Notes: generated from the sequence alone by a model not told the origin. 20,338 nt of DNA from Elusimicrobiota bacterium (GCA_041658405.1 JBBAAG010000059.1:1-20338), one strand, 5' to 3'. Shown: positions 6,896-14,683, counted from the stretch's first letter. Translations and numbers: made by a program.

Positions 6896-8068
6896 ATGAA
6901 ACGTATCTACATGGATAATAACGCTACAACGCGTGTACGGGAGGAAGTTGTCAATACAATGATTCCATATTACGCGGAACATTATGGTAATCCTTCAAGT
7001 ATTCATTATTTTGGACAAAAAAGCCGTGCAGTCATCGATGATGCGAGGATTGTTATGGCACGGTTTATTTCCGCGGATGATCCACAAAATATTGTGTTTA
7101 CCAGTGGCGGGACAGAATCTGATAATTTTGCAATTAAAGGTTTTGCTATGGCAAACAGTAAACGCGGAAAGCATATCATAACTTCGAGTATTGAACATCA
7201 CGCAGTGTTTAATACCTGCGAGTACTTAAGGAAGAATTTCGGTTATTCTGTTACCTACATACCAGTAGATCGTAACGGCGTGGTTGACATAAAGAAACTT
7301 GAAACCGCGTTAAGTGAAGATACAATACTTGTTTCTATAATGCATGCGAATAATGAAACCGGGGTTATTCAACCTATAAAAAGTATCGGGAAAATGCTAA
7401 AAAATAAAAATATTGCGTTTCATACCGATGCTGTGCAGACAGCTGGAAAGGTGAGGATTGACGTTGATGACCTGGGGGTTGATCTTCTGAGTATATCCGC
7501 TCATAAGTTTTATGGTCCAAAAGGCGTAGGGATGTTATATATTCGTAAAGGATTGACTATCGATGCGTTATTGCATGGCGGGCATCATGAATCAAACTAC
7601 CGTGCGGGGACTGAGAATGTTCCTTGTATTGCGGGAATGAGTGCTGCAGCACAGATCGCTATGAGAGAATATACACTTGAGTGTTCGCGTATATCGTTAC
7701 TGCGTGAAAAGTTTGAAACTGGGATACTTGAGCGTATACCTCAGTCTGAGATTAATGGCATACACGCTGAACGGTTATACAATACCAGCAGTATCGCATT
7801 CAAATATGTAGAGGGCGAAGCTCTTTTATTGGCTATGGATAATGAAAGTACAGGGATTGCTGCATCATCGGGTTCTGCGTGTACCGCAGGAAGTAGTGAA
7901 CCTTCACATGTTCTTACCGCAATGGGTGTGGAACCGTTAATTGCACAAGGAACAATACGTTTTTCGTTTGGGCATGATAATACAGAAGAAGAAGTTGATT
8001 ATCTCTTAGATACATTACCCAGGGTTGTGGAGAAGCTCAGAACTATGTCTCCTTTGTGGAGACAGTAA
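6896..8068 (+). CDS. nifS: Cysteine desulfurase, NifS/IscS type
   Basis: PLP enzyme that removes sulfur from cysteine as an enzyme-bound persulfide for Fe-S clusters or thio-modified tRNA. The start is MDNNATTRV (6-14). SGGTESDN (70-77) binds cofactor, His102 lies in the EHHAV motif, Asp178 in HTDAVQ, PLP lysine is Lys204 in SAHKFYGPKG, and HGGHHESNYRAGTEN (227-241) follows. The persulfide cysteine is Cys329 in SGSACTAGSSEPSHV, the form of the group I (NifS/IscS) enzymes. The C-terminus RTMSPLW also fits the NifS branch. At 390 residues it is full length. No NifU/IscU scaffold lies beside it; its partner is the Crp-type gene just upstream. No clear Shine-Dalgarno is seen. The family is certain; NifS versus IscS naming is a matter of convention here. 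Confidence 0.93.
   Translation: MKRIYMDNNATTRVREEVVNTMIPYYAEHYGNPSSIHYFGQKSRAVIDDARIVMARFISADDPQNIVFTSGGTESDNFAIKGFAMANSKRGKHIITSSIEHHAVFNTCEYLRKNFGYSVTYIPVDRNGVVDIKKLETALSEDTILVSIMHANNETGVIQPIKSIGKMLKNKNIAFHTDAVQTAGKVRIDVDDLGVDLLSISAHKFYGPKGVGMLYIRKGLTIDALLHGGHHESNYRAGTENVPCIAGMSAAAQIAMREYTLECSRISLLREKFETGILERIPQSEINGIHAERLYNTSSIAFKYVEGEALLLAMDNESTGIAASSGSACTAGSSEPSHVLTAMGVEPLIAQGTIRFSFGHDNTEEEVDYLLDTLPRVVEKLRTMSPLWRQ
8047..8063. other. Stem-loop at the convergent nifS/kinase ends
   Basis: GTCTCC and GGAGAC form a perfect 6-bp stem around TTTGT, inside the last codons of nifS. The opposing kinase gene ends at 8074, only five bases from the nifS stop at 8068. No T-tract follows on either strand, so a classical terminator is not supported, though the hairpin could protect 3' ends or slow polymerase from both sides. 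Confidence 0.35.
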
Positions 8069-8073
8069 AGTTA

Positions 8074-11000
8074 TCACCCTATTATAGATTGTATTTTATT
8101 GATCATCTCGTCTATATCAAATGGTTTTGAGATAAAGGGTACCTTGTTTTTTTGGATCCAGTTGATATAATTACTTTTTGAGTTATATCCCGATAATATG
8201 ATAACTTTTACGCTTGGGTTTATCTTTCTCAATTGAGTAAACACCCATTGCCCTGACCTCTTTGGCATTATTATGTCAAGTATCACTATATCGATTTTTT
8301 CCCAGGAGTGCCGGTATTTCTTTACTGCATCTACAGGATCGTTTGAGGTAATTAACCCAAATCCTCTGCTTGGGAATATTTTTGTGCATAAATCGAGTAT
8401 ATAGCTTTCATCTTCAATCACCATTACGTTAGGTTTTTTGGATTTACTTCGTATCCCCGTATATACTTGCTGAGTTTTGGTTTCAGAATCATTTTCAGTG
8501 ACTGTTTTTTCCTGAGTTGCAGGGAGGTAAATTGTGAATGTAGAACCTTTCCCGGGTGCTGAGTTGACTTCTATATGGCCGTGATGTTTCTTTATAATAC
8601 TGTAAACCAAAGATAAACCCAGCCCGACACCGTACCCGATGTCTTTAGTGGTAAAGAATGGTTCAAAAATGCGGTCTATTATGTCGCGTGTCATGCCTTT
8701 GCCTGTATCGGTGATATCTATCTGTACATAAACATCACTATGATGTTCTTTAGTGTGTTGTAATGCTACTGGCACAGAACGTAAGGTTATTTTTGATGTT
8801 CGTATATTGAGTTTACCTCCGGAAAGCATGCTGTTTTGTGAATTTATACAGATGTTTAGCAATGCTTGTTCTAAGAGGACTTCGTTGCCAATTACAATTG
8901 CCGGTGTTTGGTCCAGGTTGAGTTTTATATCAATATTTTTGTTTATACTGTGAGATAAGAGCCTGTTGAGTTTGATAATGAGATAATTAGTGTCGAATGG
9001 TTTCATCGTTTCAGGTTTATCGGATTGTTGGCGTGCAAAATCGAGTAATTGGCGTGAGAGATGAGATGCTTGCTGGGAAAGTTTGATTATAATATCGACA
9101 CATTCTTTTATATTACCATCAATCGTTGCTGTTTTCAGGATAAACTGTGCGTTTCCCAAAATGCCTGTAAGGAGGTTATTGAAATCATGCGAGATTCCAC
9201 CTGCCAGGCGGCCGATAGCTTCCATTTTTTGTGATTGGAATAATAGGTTTTGGAGTTCATTTTTCTCTCTGGTATTGTCGTGTTCCTTGCTCATATCAGT
9301 GATTATATTGCAGTTGGTTATTATCTCATTAGTGCTCTTATCGCGGAGAACAAAACACATGTTGTATCCTGGGAAAGTTGAACCATCTTTTTTACGCATT
9401 AGTATTTCACCTGCCCAGTTGCCTTTTTCCATTTCAGGATAAATGTTATTTTCAAAACGTTTGTATTCACTCGGCGATATAAGATCTGCGCATCGTAATT
9501 TTAATATTTCCATTTTGTTATAACCAAATAATTTTAAAGTATGTGTGTTTACATAATTTATATTATGTCGTGTGTTAGAAAAAATTACGCCCAGCGGTGC
9601 TGTCTCAACGATATTACGGTATTTGAGTAGTTCAGTTTCCATTAGTCTGTGAGATGTAATATCCATACTTATACCCGAAACGGAGAATGTATGGTTGTTC
9701 AAGTGAGCCGGATTAAGTGCTGTTTCAAAATACAGGACATTGCCTTTTTTGGTTAACCACCGGAATTCAATATTGTGTGAAGTATGCGAGCTTAGAACTT
9801 TATTGAAAACGAGTAAAAAAGCTTTACGGTCATCAGGGTGTAGGAATGACGTAAACTTTTTTCCTTTGATTAATTCCGGAGTATAGCCTGTTTTTATGTT
9901 AGTTTGGTTACAAAAAGTTATGTTACAACGGGGATTTAATGCAAAAACAAAACTGTTTGTGTGTTCTACCAGTAGACGGTACTTGGATTCAGAATCACGG
10001 AATTTGTTTAATAATTCAATACGTTCGGTTATATCTGTTCCGATCGAAATAACTTCTTTGACCTTGCCTTCTTCATAGATAACGGAATTGCTCCATAAAA
10101 TTGTACGCTCGTCACCGTTTTTGCATAAAATCGGGTTCTCATATGATTTGGGGAACTTTTTACGGATATTCTCTGATTTCGGGTCAAGTTTCAAAAGTGC
10201 TGTGAATACTTTATAAACTTTATCACGTAATATTCTGGGTATAAAAATAGAGAAATACTTTTTACCAATGATTTCTTCGCGTTTATAACCTGTTATATCC
10301 TCAGCTGCGGAGTTGAACATTGTGATATTCGTTTTGCAGTCCATTCCTACTACGATAAGCGGTGTTAATTCAATTATTTCTTCCAGATGGTTGCGTTGTT
10401 CTACTATTGAATTCATAAGTTTTGCGTTGTTGCCTATGTTATTTAACGTTTCTTCAAAGTTATACAATGGGGTTACAACCTTTGAGTATTGATTAGGTTT
10501 AATATAATTGGTATTAGGATACATTTCGATGCCCGTAATGATATGTTCGTGTGTGCGTAGTGCTTCAAATAAGAGATCGGGACGCATATGTTTCCTGTCA
10601 TACTGGCAAATCATCGATGTGTTTTTTTGTTCAAGCAATTCTGAGATAACGTTCTCGCGGTGAGATATTGTTGTCTTGCTTATATTATCAAAAATATCGT
10701 TGTCTACCTCAAATATAATGAAAGTTCCTCTATATTTGTTATACATGCTGCGCTTTAATAAGACAGAAATAAATTTTTGTACCTTGGGAGGATCAAATTT
10801 GTTGTTGCGTATATAAAATCTATTTGAGGGCATGATTACAAGTTGGCCGTTGGCAAGTGAAGCAGATAACATAGGGCATGTTTTATTGAGTTGTGATTTC
10901 AAAACTGATATTTTTTCGCTTTTCAGGATAACGATACATTTGAAATCGTTGCTCAGGCCATATGTAAAATATTTGGTTATAAGTTTTATTTGTTCGTTTA

Positions 11001-11082
11001 AGGTTGAATAAAAATGTACGGCATGAGAATGTTTTACATTTTCATCTGGAAACTTTCCATACGGCATTAATGCTTTTTTCAT
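8074..11082 (-). CDS. Hybrid sensor histidine kinase: MEDS-PAS-PAS-PAS-HisKA-HATPase-REC
   Basis: This 1002-residue cytoplasmic kinase has no clear membrane helix. The N-terminus (about 18-190) fits the MEDS sensory domain (HAVHFY at 20-25, YGL, MICQYD at 157-162, LRTHEHIITG). PAS domains lie at about 230-353, 364-477 and 484-598. HisKA has phospho-acceptor His632 in GGISHDFNNLL. The ATPase has an N box (743-750), DTGKGM (792-797), EPFFTT and GVGLGLS (818-824). A C-terminal receiver (about 884-1002) has Glu890/Asp891, acceptor Asp936, Ser964 and Lys986. ATG 11082 is chosen because AAAAGGAT sits six bases ahead; the frame extends to 11184, but the promoter at 11149-11178 lies within that extension. 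No output regulator is adjacent. MEDS was defined in methanogen and methylotroph sensors; the ligand here is unknown. Confidence 0.88.
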   Translation of the reverse strand: MKKALMPYGKFPDENVKHSHAVHFYSTLNEQIKLITKYFTYGLSNDFKCIVILKSEKISVLKSQLNKTCPMLSASLANGQLVIMPSNRFYIRNNKFDPPKVQKFISVLLKRSMYNKYRGTFIIFEVDNDIFDNISKTTISHRENVISELLEQKNTSMICQYDRKHMRPDLLFEALRTHEHIITGIEMYPNTNYIKPNQYSKVVTPLYNFEETLNNIGNNAKLMNSIVEQRNHLEEIIELTPLIVVGMDCKTNITMFNSAAEDITGYKREEIIGKKYFSIFIPRILRDKVYKVFTALLKLDPKSENIRKKFPKSYENPILCKNGDERTILWSNSVIYEEGKVKEVISIGTDITERIELLNKFRDSESKYRLLVEHTNSFVFALNPRCNITFCNQTNIKTGYTPELIKGKKFTSFLHPDDRKAFLLVFNKVLSSHTSHNIEFRWLTKKGNVLYFETALNPAHLNNHTFSVSGISMDITSHRLMETELLKYRNIVETAPLGVIFSNTRHNINYVNTHTLKLFGYNKMEILKLRCADLISPSEYKRFENNIYPEMEKGNWAGEILMRKKDGSTFPGYNMCFVLRDKSTNEIITNCNIITDMSKEHDNTREKNELQNLLFQSQKMEAIGRLAGGISHDFNNLLTGILGNAQFILKTATIDGNIKECVDIIIKLSQQASHLSRQLLDFARQQSDKPETMKPFDTNYLIIKLNRLLSHSINKNIDIKLNLDQTPAIVIGNEVLLEQALLNICINSQNSMLSGGKLNIRTSKITLRSVPVALQHTKEHHSDVYVQIDITDTGKGMTRDIIDRIFEPFFTTKDIGYGVGLGLSLVYSIIKKHHGHIEVNSAPGKGSTFTIYLPATQEKTVTENDSETKTQQVYTGIRSKSKKPNVMVIEDESYILDLCTKIFPSRGFGLITSNDPVDAVKKYRHSWEKIDIVILDIIMPKRSGQWVFTQLRKINPSVKVIILSGYNSKSNYINWIQKNKVPFISKPFDIDEMINKIQSIIG

Positions 11083-11148
11083 GTAGTTATCCTTTTGCCA
11101 AATATATTGATTATTTTTATATATGAAGATAGTCTTTATATGTATAAA

Positions 11149-11178
11149 ATGATATATAAATTTGATTAGGGTTGTCAA
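11149..11178 (-). promoter_or_regulatory. Sigma70-type promoter for the sensor kinase
   Basis: Read on the - strand: -35 TTGACA (11178-11173), 18-base spacer, -10 TATCAT (11154-11149). Transcription should start near 11142, leaving a leader of about 60 bases before the kinase ATG at 11082. Its place inside the longer open frame argues for the shorter protein start. Confidence 0.6.
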
Positions 11179-11241
11179 GAACATTTAATAAATATCATTG
11201 CCGTCGTGTCTATAAAATTAGCAGGTATATATATAGTATAG

Positions 11242-11273
11242 ATAATAGTTAATTTGCTATAATTAACTATTAT
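11242..11273. promoter_or_regulatory. Perfect 13-bp-arm inverted repeat over the folD promoter
   Basis: Arms at 11242-11254 and 11261-11273 are perfect reverse complements around the six bases TGCTAT. Twelve of the 13 pairs are A-T, so it suits a DNA-binding dimer better than an RNA hairpin. One TATAAT lies within the dyad (11258-11263) and a second overlaps its right end (11271-11276), giving a predicted folD start near 11283. No good -35 is found at the right spacing for either. A regulator bound here would cover the folD core promoter. The kinase start is about 100 bases away on the other strand. Confidence 0.6.
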
Positions 11274-11310
11274 AATAAATGTCACATACATTAGAGAAAG
11301 GTGTTATACA

Positions 11311-12231
11311 ATGCCAGCAGTTTTGATTGATGGGGAGAGCGTAGCTGCTAAAATTAAAAAGGAATTAATTGTTAAGATAAATGAATTAAAGGCCTCACGG
11401 AAAAAAGGCCCATTGCTAGCAGCCGTACAGATAGGTGAAAACCCTGCGTCAATGGTGTATATCAAAAACCAGCAGAAAAGTTGTGAGGAAGTAGGGATTG
11501 AGTATAAGCTTCATTCATTACCCGCAGAGAGTACAGAGAAACAGGTTGTTGAATACATTCAGGGTTTAAACGTAATAGATGAAATATCGGGTATTATACT
11601 ACAGATGCCGTTGCCTTCAGGGATGGATACTGCTAAAGTTCAACAGGTTATTGCAGCTGAAAAAGATGTTGAAGGCGTAACTTACGCAAATATGGGAAGA
11701 TTGTTGTTTGGCAACGCTGCAATTGCGCCTTGTACTGCAATGGCAGTCATTGAACTAATTAATTCTCTGGGTATTCCGTTGAAGGGAAAAGAAGCTGTGG
11801 TTGTCGGGCATAGCGCAATTGTAGGAAAACCAGCGGCATTGTTTTTGTTGTCCTCCGCAACGGAATCTGCTACCACTACGGTATGCCACATAGCAACAGT
11901 TGGGTTAAAACAGCATACTTTGCGTGCAGATATTCTCATAGTAGCTTGCGGGAAGGTTGGTTTGATTAGAAAAGATATGGTGAAACCCGGGGCGATAGTT
12001 ATTGACGTTGGAATTAACCGTATTCCTGTACTTGATGAAAAAGGAAATACTGTACTTAACGAAAAAGGTAAACCTAAGATGAAAACGGTTGGGGATGTTG
12101 AATTTGATGAAGTCAAAAATGTAGCTGGATATATTACCCCTGTACCGGGTGGAGTGGGGCCGGTAACTACGGTCTTATTGCTGAGAAATACAGTAGAATT
12201 ATTTCAGCAACAAGAATTTGTTGGAAAGTAG
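11311..12231 (+). CDS. folD: Divergent FolD: methylenetetrahydrofolate dehydrogenase, cyclohydrolase doubtful
   Basis: FolD normally oxidises 5,10-methylene-THF to methenyl-THF and hydrolyses it to 10-formyl-THF. The fold is clear: folate-site Tyr50 in PASMVYIKNQQKSCEEVG, LQMPLPSG (97-104), the dinucleotide motif VVVGHSAIVGKP (163-174), and VPGGVGPVT near the end. Several usual residues are changed. Catalytic Lys four after Tyr50 is Gln54; the second Asp of KDVDG is Glu121; Arg of GRS is His167; HSxT is HIAT (193-196). The protein is 306 residues, about 20 longer than usual, with an added loop near 240-260 holding two similar DEKGN/NEKGK units. AGAAAGGTG precedes ATG. I infer a dehydrogenase with reduced or no cyclohydrolase activity and perhaps NAD preference; it heads the region C genes. 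Confidence 0.88.
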   Translation: MPAVLIDGESVAAKIKKELIVKINELKASRKKGPLLAAVQIGENPASMVYIKNQQKSCEEVGIEYKLHSLPAESTEKQVVEYIQGLNVIDEISGIILQMPLPSGMDTAKVQQVIAAEKDVEGVTYANMGRLLFGNAAIAPCTAMAVIELINSLGIPLKGKEAVVVGHSAIVGKPAALFLLSSATESATTTVCHIATVGLKQHTLRADILIVACGKVGLIRKDMVKPGAIVIDVGINRIPVLDEKGNTVLNEKGKPKMKTVGDVEFDEVKNVAGYITPVPGGVGPVTTVLLLRNTVELFQQQEFVGK

Positions 12232-12240
12232 GAAGCGTAC

Positions 12241-12666
12241 ATGGCAGTTGTTACATCTAATATTACTGTAGATACTAAAGGAGAGGTGGATATCATAAAT
12301 ATCACCGCTGAGGTTAGCGACAATATTAAAAGTTCAGGTATAAAAAATGGTACTGTAACAGTGTTTATCCCGGGAGCTACAGGTGCGGTGACAACCATTG
12401 AATACGAACCGGGGTTGGTGTCTGATTTTAAGAAGTTGATGGAACGGGTTGCACCAAAAAACGGGCAGGAGTATCAGCATAATGTTACTCATTCTGATCG
12501 TAATGCGCATTCGCATCTGCGTGCATCATTGATTGGGCCGGGATTAACGGTTCCAATAGTTGATTCTGAATTGGTACTAGGCGTGTGGCAGCAGATCGTG
12601 TTTGTTGATATGGACAACCGTGAAAGAAAACGTCAAATTGTTACACAAATAATTGGTGAAAAGTGA
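12241..12666 (+). CDS. YjbQ/UPF0047 family protein
   Basis: The 141-residue protein matches the YjbQ (UPF0047) family: a small beta-rich fold that forms compact trimers. The family signature is plain in the second half: YQHN (78-81), HSHLRASLIGP (90-100), TVPIVDSELVLGVWQQI (103-119) and a C-terminal IxGE. Members have been described as having weak thiamine-phosphate synthase activity in E. coli, and the true role is unsettled; the clustered His residues (80, 84, 90, 92) suggest a metal or phosphate site. It begins nine bases after folD, so it is likely translated from the same message. No thiamine gene is near, which makes thiamine work doubtful. Family call is confident; function is not. Confidence 0.87.
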   Translation: MAVVTSNITVDTKGEVDIINITAEVSDNIKSSGIKNGTVTVFIPGATGAVTTIEYEPGLVSDFKKLMERVAPKNGQEYQHNVTHSDRNAHSHLRASLIGPGLTVPIVDSELVLGVWQQIVFVDMDNRERKRQIVTQIIGEK

Positions 12667-12710
12667 ATTAAATATTATTAATAAAATTATAAAGAGAGGC
12701 GGATAGTATT

Positions 12711-13166
12711 ATGGATAATGTAGTAGATTTTTTAAAAAAAAGCGGTGCTTTTCCAGGATTGAAAGAAAATGATTTGATATTGTTAGCGTCAATAACTAAT
12801 ATTGAAAATTATGAAGCCGGGAAGTTGTTGTTTAAGGAGAACGATCCAGGTGATTCAATGTTTATTATTGCGGCGGGTAGTATAAAGATATGGAAGGATA
12901 TGAATCCCGGACGGAAAACAATAACTTCACTTTCACAAAATGAACTTCTTGGCGAATTGTCTATGATAGATGCGGAACCAAGGTCGGCAACTGCGGAAGC
13001 GGTAGTTGCAACTCAAGTGATTAAAATTATGGCAAGTGATTTGAATTTGTTAATTGATAAAACACCGGTCTTTGGTGTGCATTTTCTGAGAATGATGACC
13101 TTATCGCTTAGCCGTAGGTTAAGAAATACAACGCAGCAGTTAAGAAAACAAGTGGTGTTTGGTTAA
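12711..13166 (+). CDS. Stand-alone cyclic-nucleotide-binding domain protein
   Basis: The 151-residue protein has only the Crp-like sensory half: a beta-barrel (about 12-110) with GDSMFII (47-53) and the phosphate-binding-cassette-like GELSMIDAEPRSATAEA (81-97, including Arg91-Ser92), then a dimer-type helix (about 118-145). It stops just where a Crp protein would go on to its DNA-binding domain. It resembles the Crp regulator at 6203-6880 in layout, so it may have arisen from a truncated paralog. A GAGAGGCGG ribosome site precedes ATG. It lies between yjbQ-like and hps-rraA genes and could bind a nucleotide to modulate a partner, or form mixed dimers with the full-length regulator; both are guesses. 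Confidence 0.85.
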   Translation: MDNVVDFLKKSGAFPGLKENDLILLASITNIENYEAGKLLFKENDPGDSMFIIAAGSIKIWKDMNPGRKTITSLSQNELLGELSMIDAEPRSATAEAVVATQVIKIMASDLNLLIDKTPVFGVHFLRMMTLSLSRRLRNTTQQLRKQVVFG

Positions 13167-13181
13167 TACAAAGCAGGGGAC

Positions 13182-14471
13182 ATGGGACATTCAATTATTC
13201 AGGTAGCTTTAGATTTTGTTGATACTCACCGTGCACTGAAGCTTGCGGAAGAAATTGACGGTGCTGGTATTGACTGGTTGGAAGCCGGAACGCCGTTGAT
13301 CAAAAGTGCTGGGTTGGATATAATTCGTGCTTTACACAAAAAGTTTCCGCAAAAATGTATTGTTGCTGACCTAAAAATTATGGATGTAGGGCGGATAGAA
13401 GTCGAGATGGCAGTAAAAGCCGGAGCGGGCGTAGTTACAGTGCTGGGCTGTGCTAGCGATGAAACAATCAAAGAAAGTGTTAATGCCGGCCGTAATTACG
13501 GTGCTAAAGTTATGGCTGATATGATTGAAGTTAAGGATATTTCTACAAGAGTAAAGCAATTGGAAAAACTGAGAGTTGATATTATTGGTTTGCATATACC
13601 GATTGATGAACAAATGAAAGGCAAAATTAATTTTGGGTTTCTGAAGGACGTACGTAAAATAACGTCTTTACCTGTAGCAGTTGCCGGAGGAATTAACAGC
13701 GCAAATATTGCAGAGGCTGTACGTGCCGGAGCGGATATCCTTATAGTAGGCGGGGCAATTACGAAATCCGCGTGTCCTGCTGACGAAGTAAAAAAATTAT
13801 TGAAAGCTATACGTACAAAAACTAGTGTAAAAAATGTGTATTACCAGAGAGCGGGATTGGATAATGTTCGGGAAGTATTAAATGTAGTATCCGCTGCTAA
13901 TGTTTCTGATGCGATGCATCGCGCACCGGCACTCACAGGGGTATATCCTTTGGTTAAAGGTACTAAACTTGTCGGTCCTGTGGTTACAGTCAGTACGTTA
14001 CCGGGAGATTGGGCAAAACCCGTACAGGCAATTGATCTGGCAAATGAAGGGGATGTTTTAGTGGTCGATACCGGCGGTGTTGGTCCTGCAGTCTGGGGAG
14101 AATTGGCAACTCAAAGTGCTGTTACCCGTAAACTCGCAGGTGTTATTGTGCACGGAGCGGTGAGGGATACTATGGATATTGTTAAAATTAAACTTCCAAT
14201 ATTTACGAAAACTGTGCAGCCAAATGCAGGAGAACCAAAAGGGTATGGAGAGATTAACGTTCCGTTGATAATTGGCGGAATAAAGGTTTCTCCCGGGGAT
14301 TGGGTTATAGGTGATGATGACGGGGTGATTGTATTGCCAAAAAATGATGTCGTTGAGATTGCAAACCGCGCAATGAATGTTTTGGAACACGAAAACCGTT
14401 TACGGAAAGAAATTAAGGATGGGAGTACGCTAGCTAAAGTTACTAATTTACTTAAATGGGAGAAAAAATAA
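13182..14471 (+). CDS. 3-hexulose-6-phosphate synthase fused to an RraA-like domain
   Basis: Residues 1-210 match 3-hexulose-6-phosphate synthase of the OMP-decarboxylase superfamily: QVALDF (7-12), EAGTPLI (34-40), ADLKIMD with Asp63/Lys65/Asp68 (62-68), VTVLG (85-89) and AVAGGI (166-171). The enzyme joins formaldehyde to ribulose 5-phosphate, or runs backward to make pentose. Residues about 225-420 match RraA/HMG-aldolase-like proteins: VSDAMH (241-246), HGAVRDT with Arg328/Asp329, and GDDDGVIVLP (377-386). This fusion is known in archaea, where it serves pentose supply; RraA-like domains can be aldolases, oxaloacetate decarboxylases or RNase E inhibitors. No hexuloisomerase (PHI) gene is in the window. 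A GGGGA lies close before ATG. The stop touches the next start (TAATG). Direction of flux is unknown. Confidence 0.88.
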   Translation: MGHSIIQVALDFVDTHRALKLAEEIDGAGIDWLEAGTPLIKSAGLDIIRALHKKFPQKCIVADLKIMDVGRIEVEMAVKAGAGVVTVLGCASDETIKESVNAGRNYGAKVMADMIEVKDISTRVKQLEKLRVDIIGLHIPIDEQMKGKINFGFLKDVRKITSLPVAVAGGINSANIAEAVRAGADILIVGGAITKSACPADEVKKLLKAIRTKTSVKNVYYQRAGLDNVREVLNVVSAANVSDAMHRAPALTGVYPLVKGTKLVGPVVTVSTLPGDWAKPVQAIDLANEGDVLVVDTGGVGPAVWGELATQSAVTRKLAGVIVHGAVRDTMDIVKIKLPIFTKTVQPNAGEPKGYGEINVPLIIGGIKVSPGDWVIGDDDGVIVLPKNDVVEIANRAMNVLEHENRLRKEIKDGSTLAKVTNLLKWEKK

Positions 14472-14647
14472 TGGCTAAAAACCAAAATATGCAAAAAGAA
14501 TTAACAGATAAACAGGGAAGCAGCATAACAGAAGTACCCGGGACAGCATTGGAAATATTTAAAGCAAATTTTCCTTGGATAATAGTACTGGTTGTGTTTT
14601 TTGTAATGGCAGTATCTGTGTACGTCCTATACACAAATCAGAAGTAA
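14471..14647 (+). CDS. Small single-pass membrane protein (58 residues)
   Basis: The ATG at 14471 overlaps the preceding TAA (TAATG) and has GGGAG eight bases ahead, so this short frame is likely real. The product starts with a polar, Gln/Lys-rich 20 residues, has a proline-glycine turn, then one strong membrane segment (about 35-54, starting PWIIVLVVFF) and a short polar end. No family is recognised. A longer reading from 14456 would add five residues but loses the ribosome site. It may be a small accessory subunit for the next two genes, which also encode envelope proteins. Confidence 0.65.
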   Translation: MAKNQNMQKELTDKQGSSITEVPGTALEIFKANFPWIIVLVVFFVMAVSVYVLYTNQK

Positions 14648-14683
14648 CGGCAGTTGTTTAATTTTGATAAAGGATAGGTTACC

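Noticed and set aside
8047..8063. Factor-independent terminator between nifS and the kinase
   Set aside because: The stem is good but no T-tract follows on either strand.
11083..11184. N-terminal extension of the sensor kinase by 34 residues
   Set aside because: It lacks a ribosome site, and the consensus promoter at 11149-11178 lies inside it. ATG 11082 has AAAAGGAT six bases ahead.
11185..11310. THF or other riboswitch before folD
   Set aside because: No multi-stem GC-containing structure or conserved core is visible, and the predicted leader is only about 28 bases.
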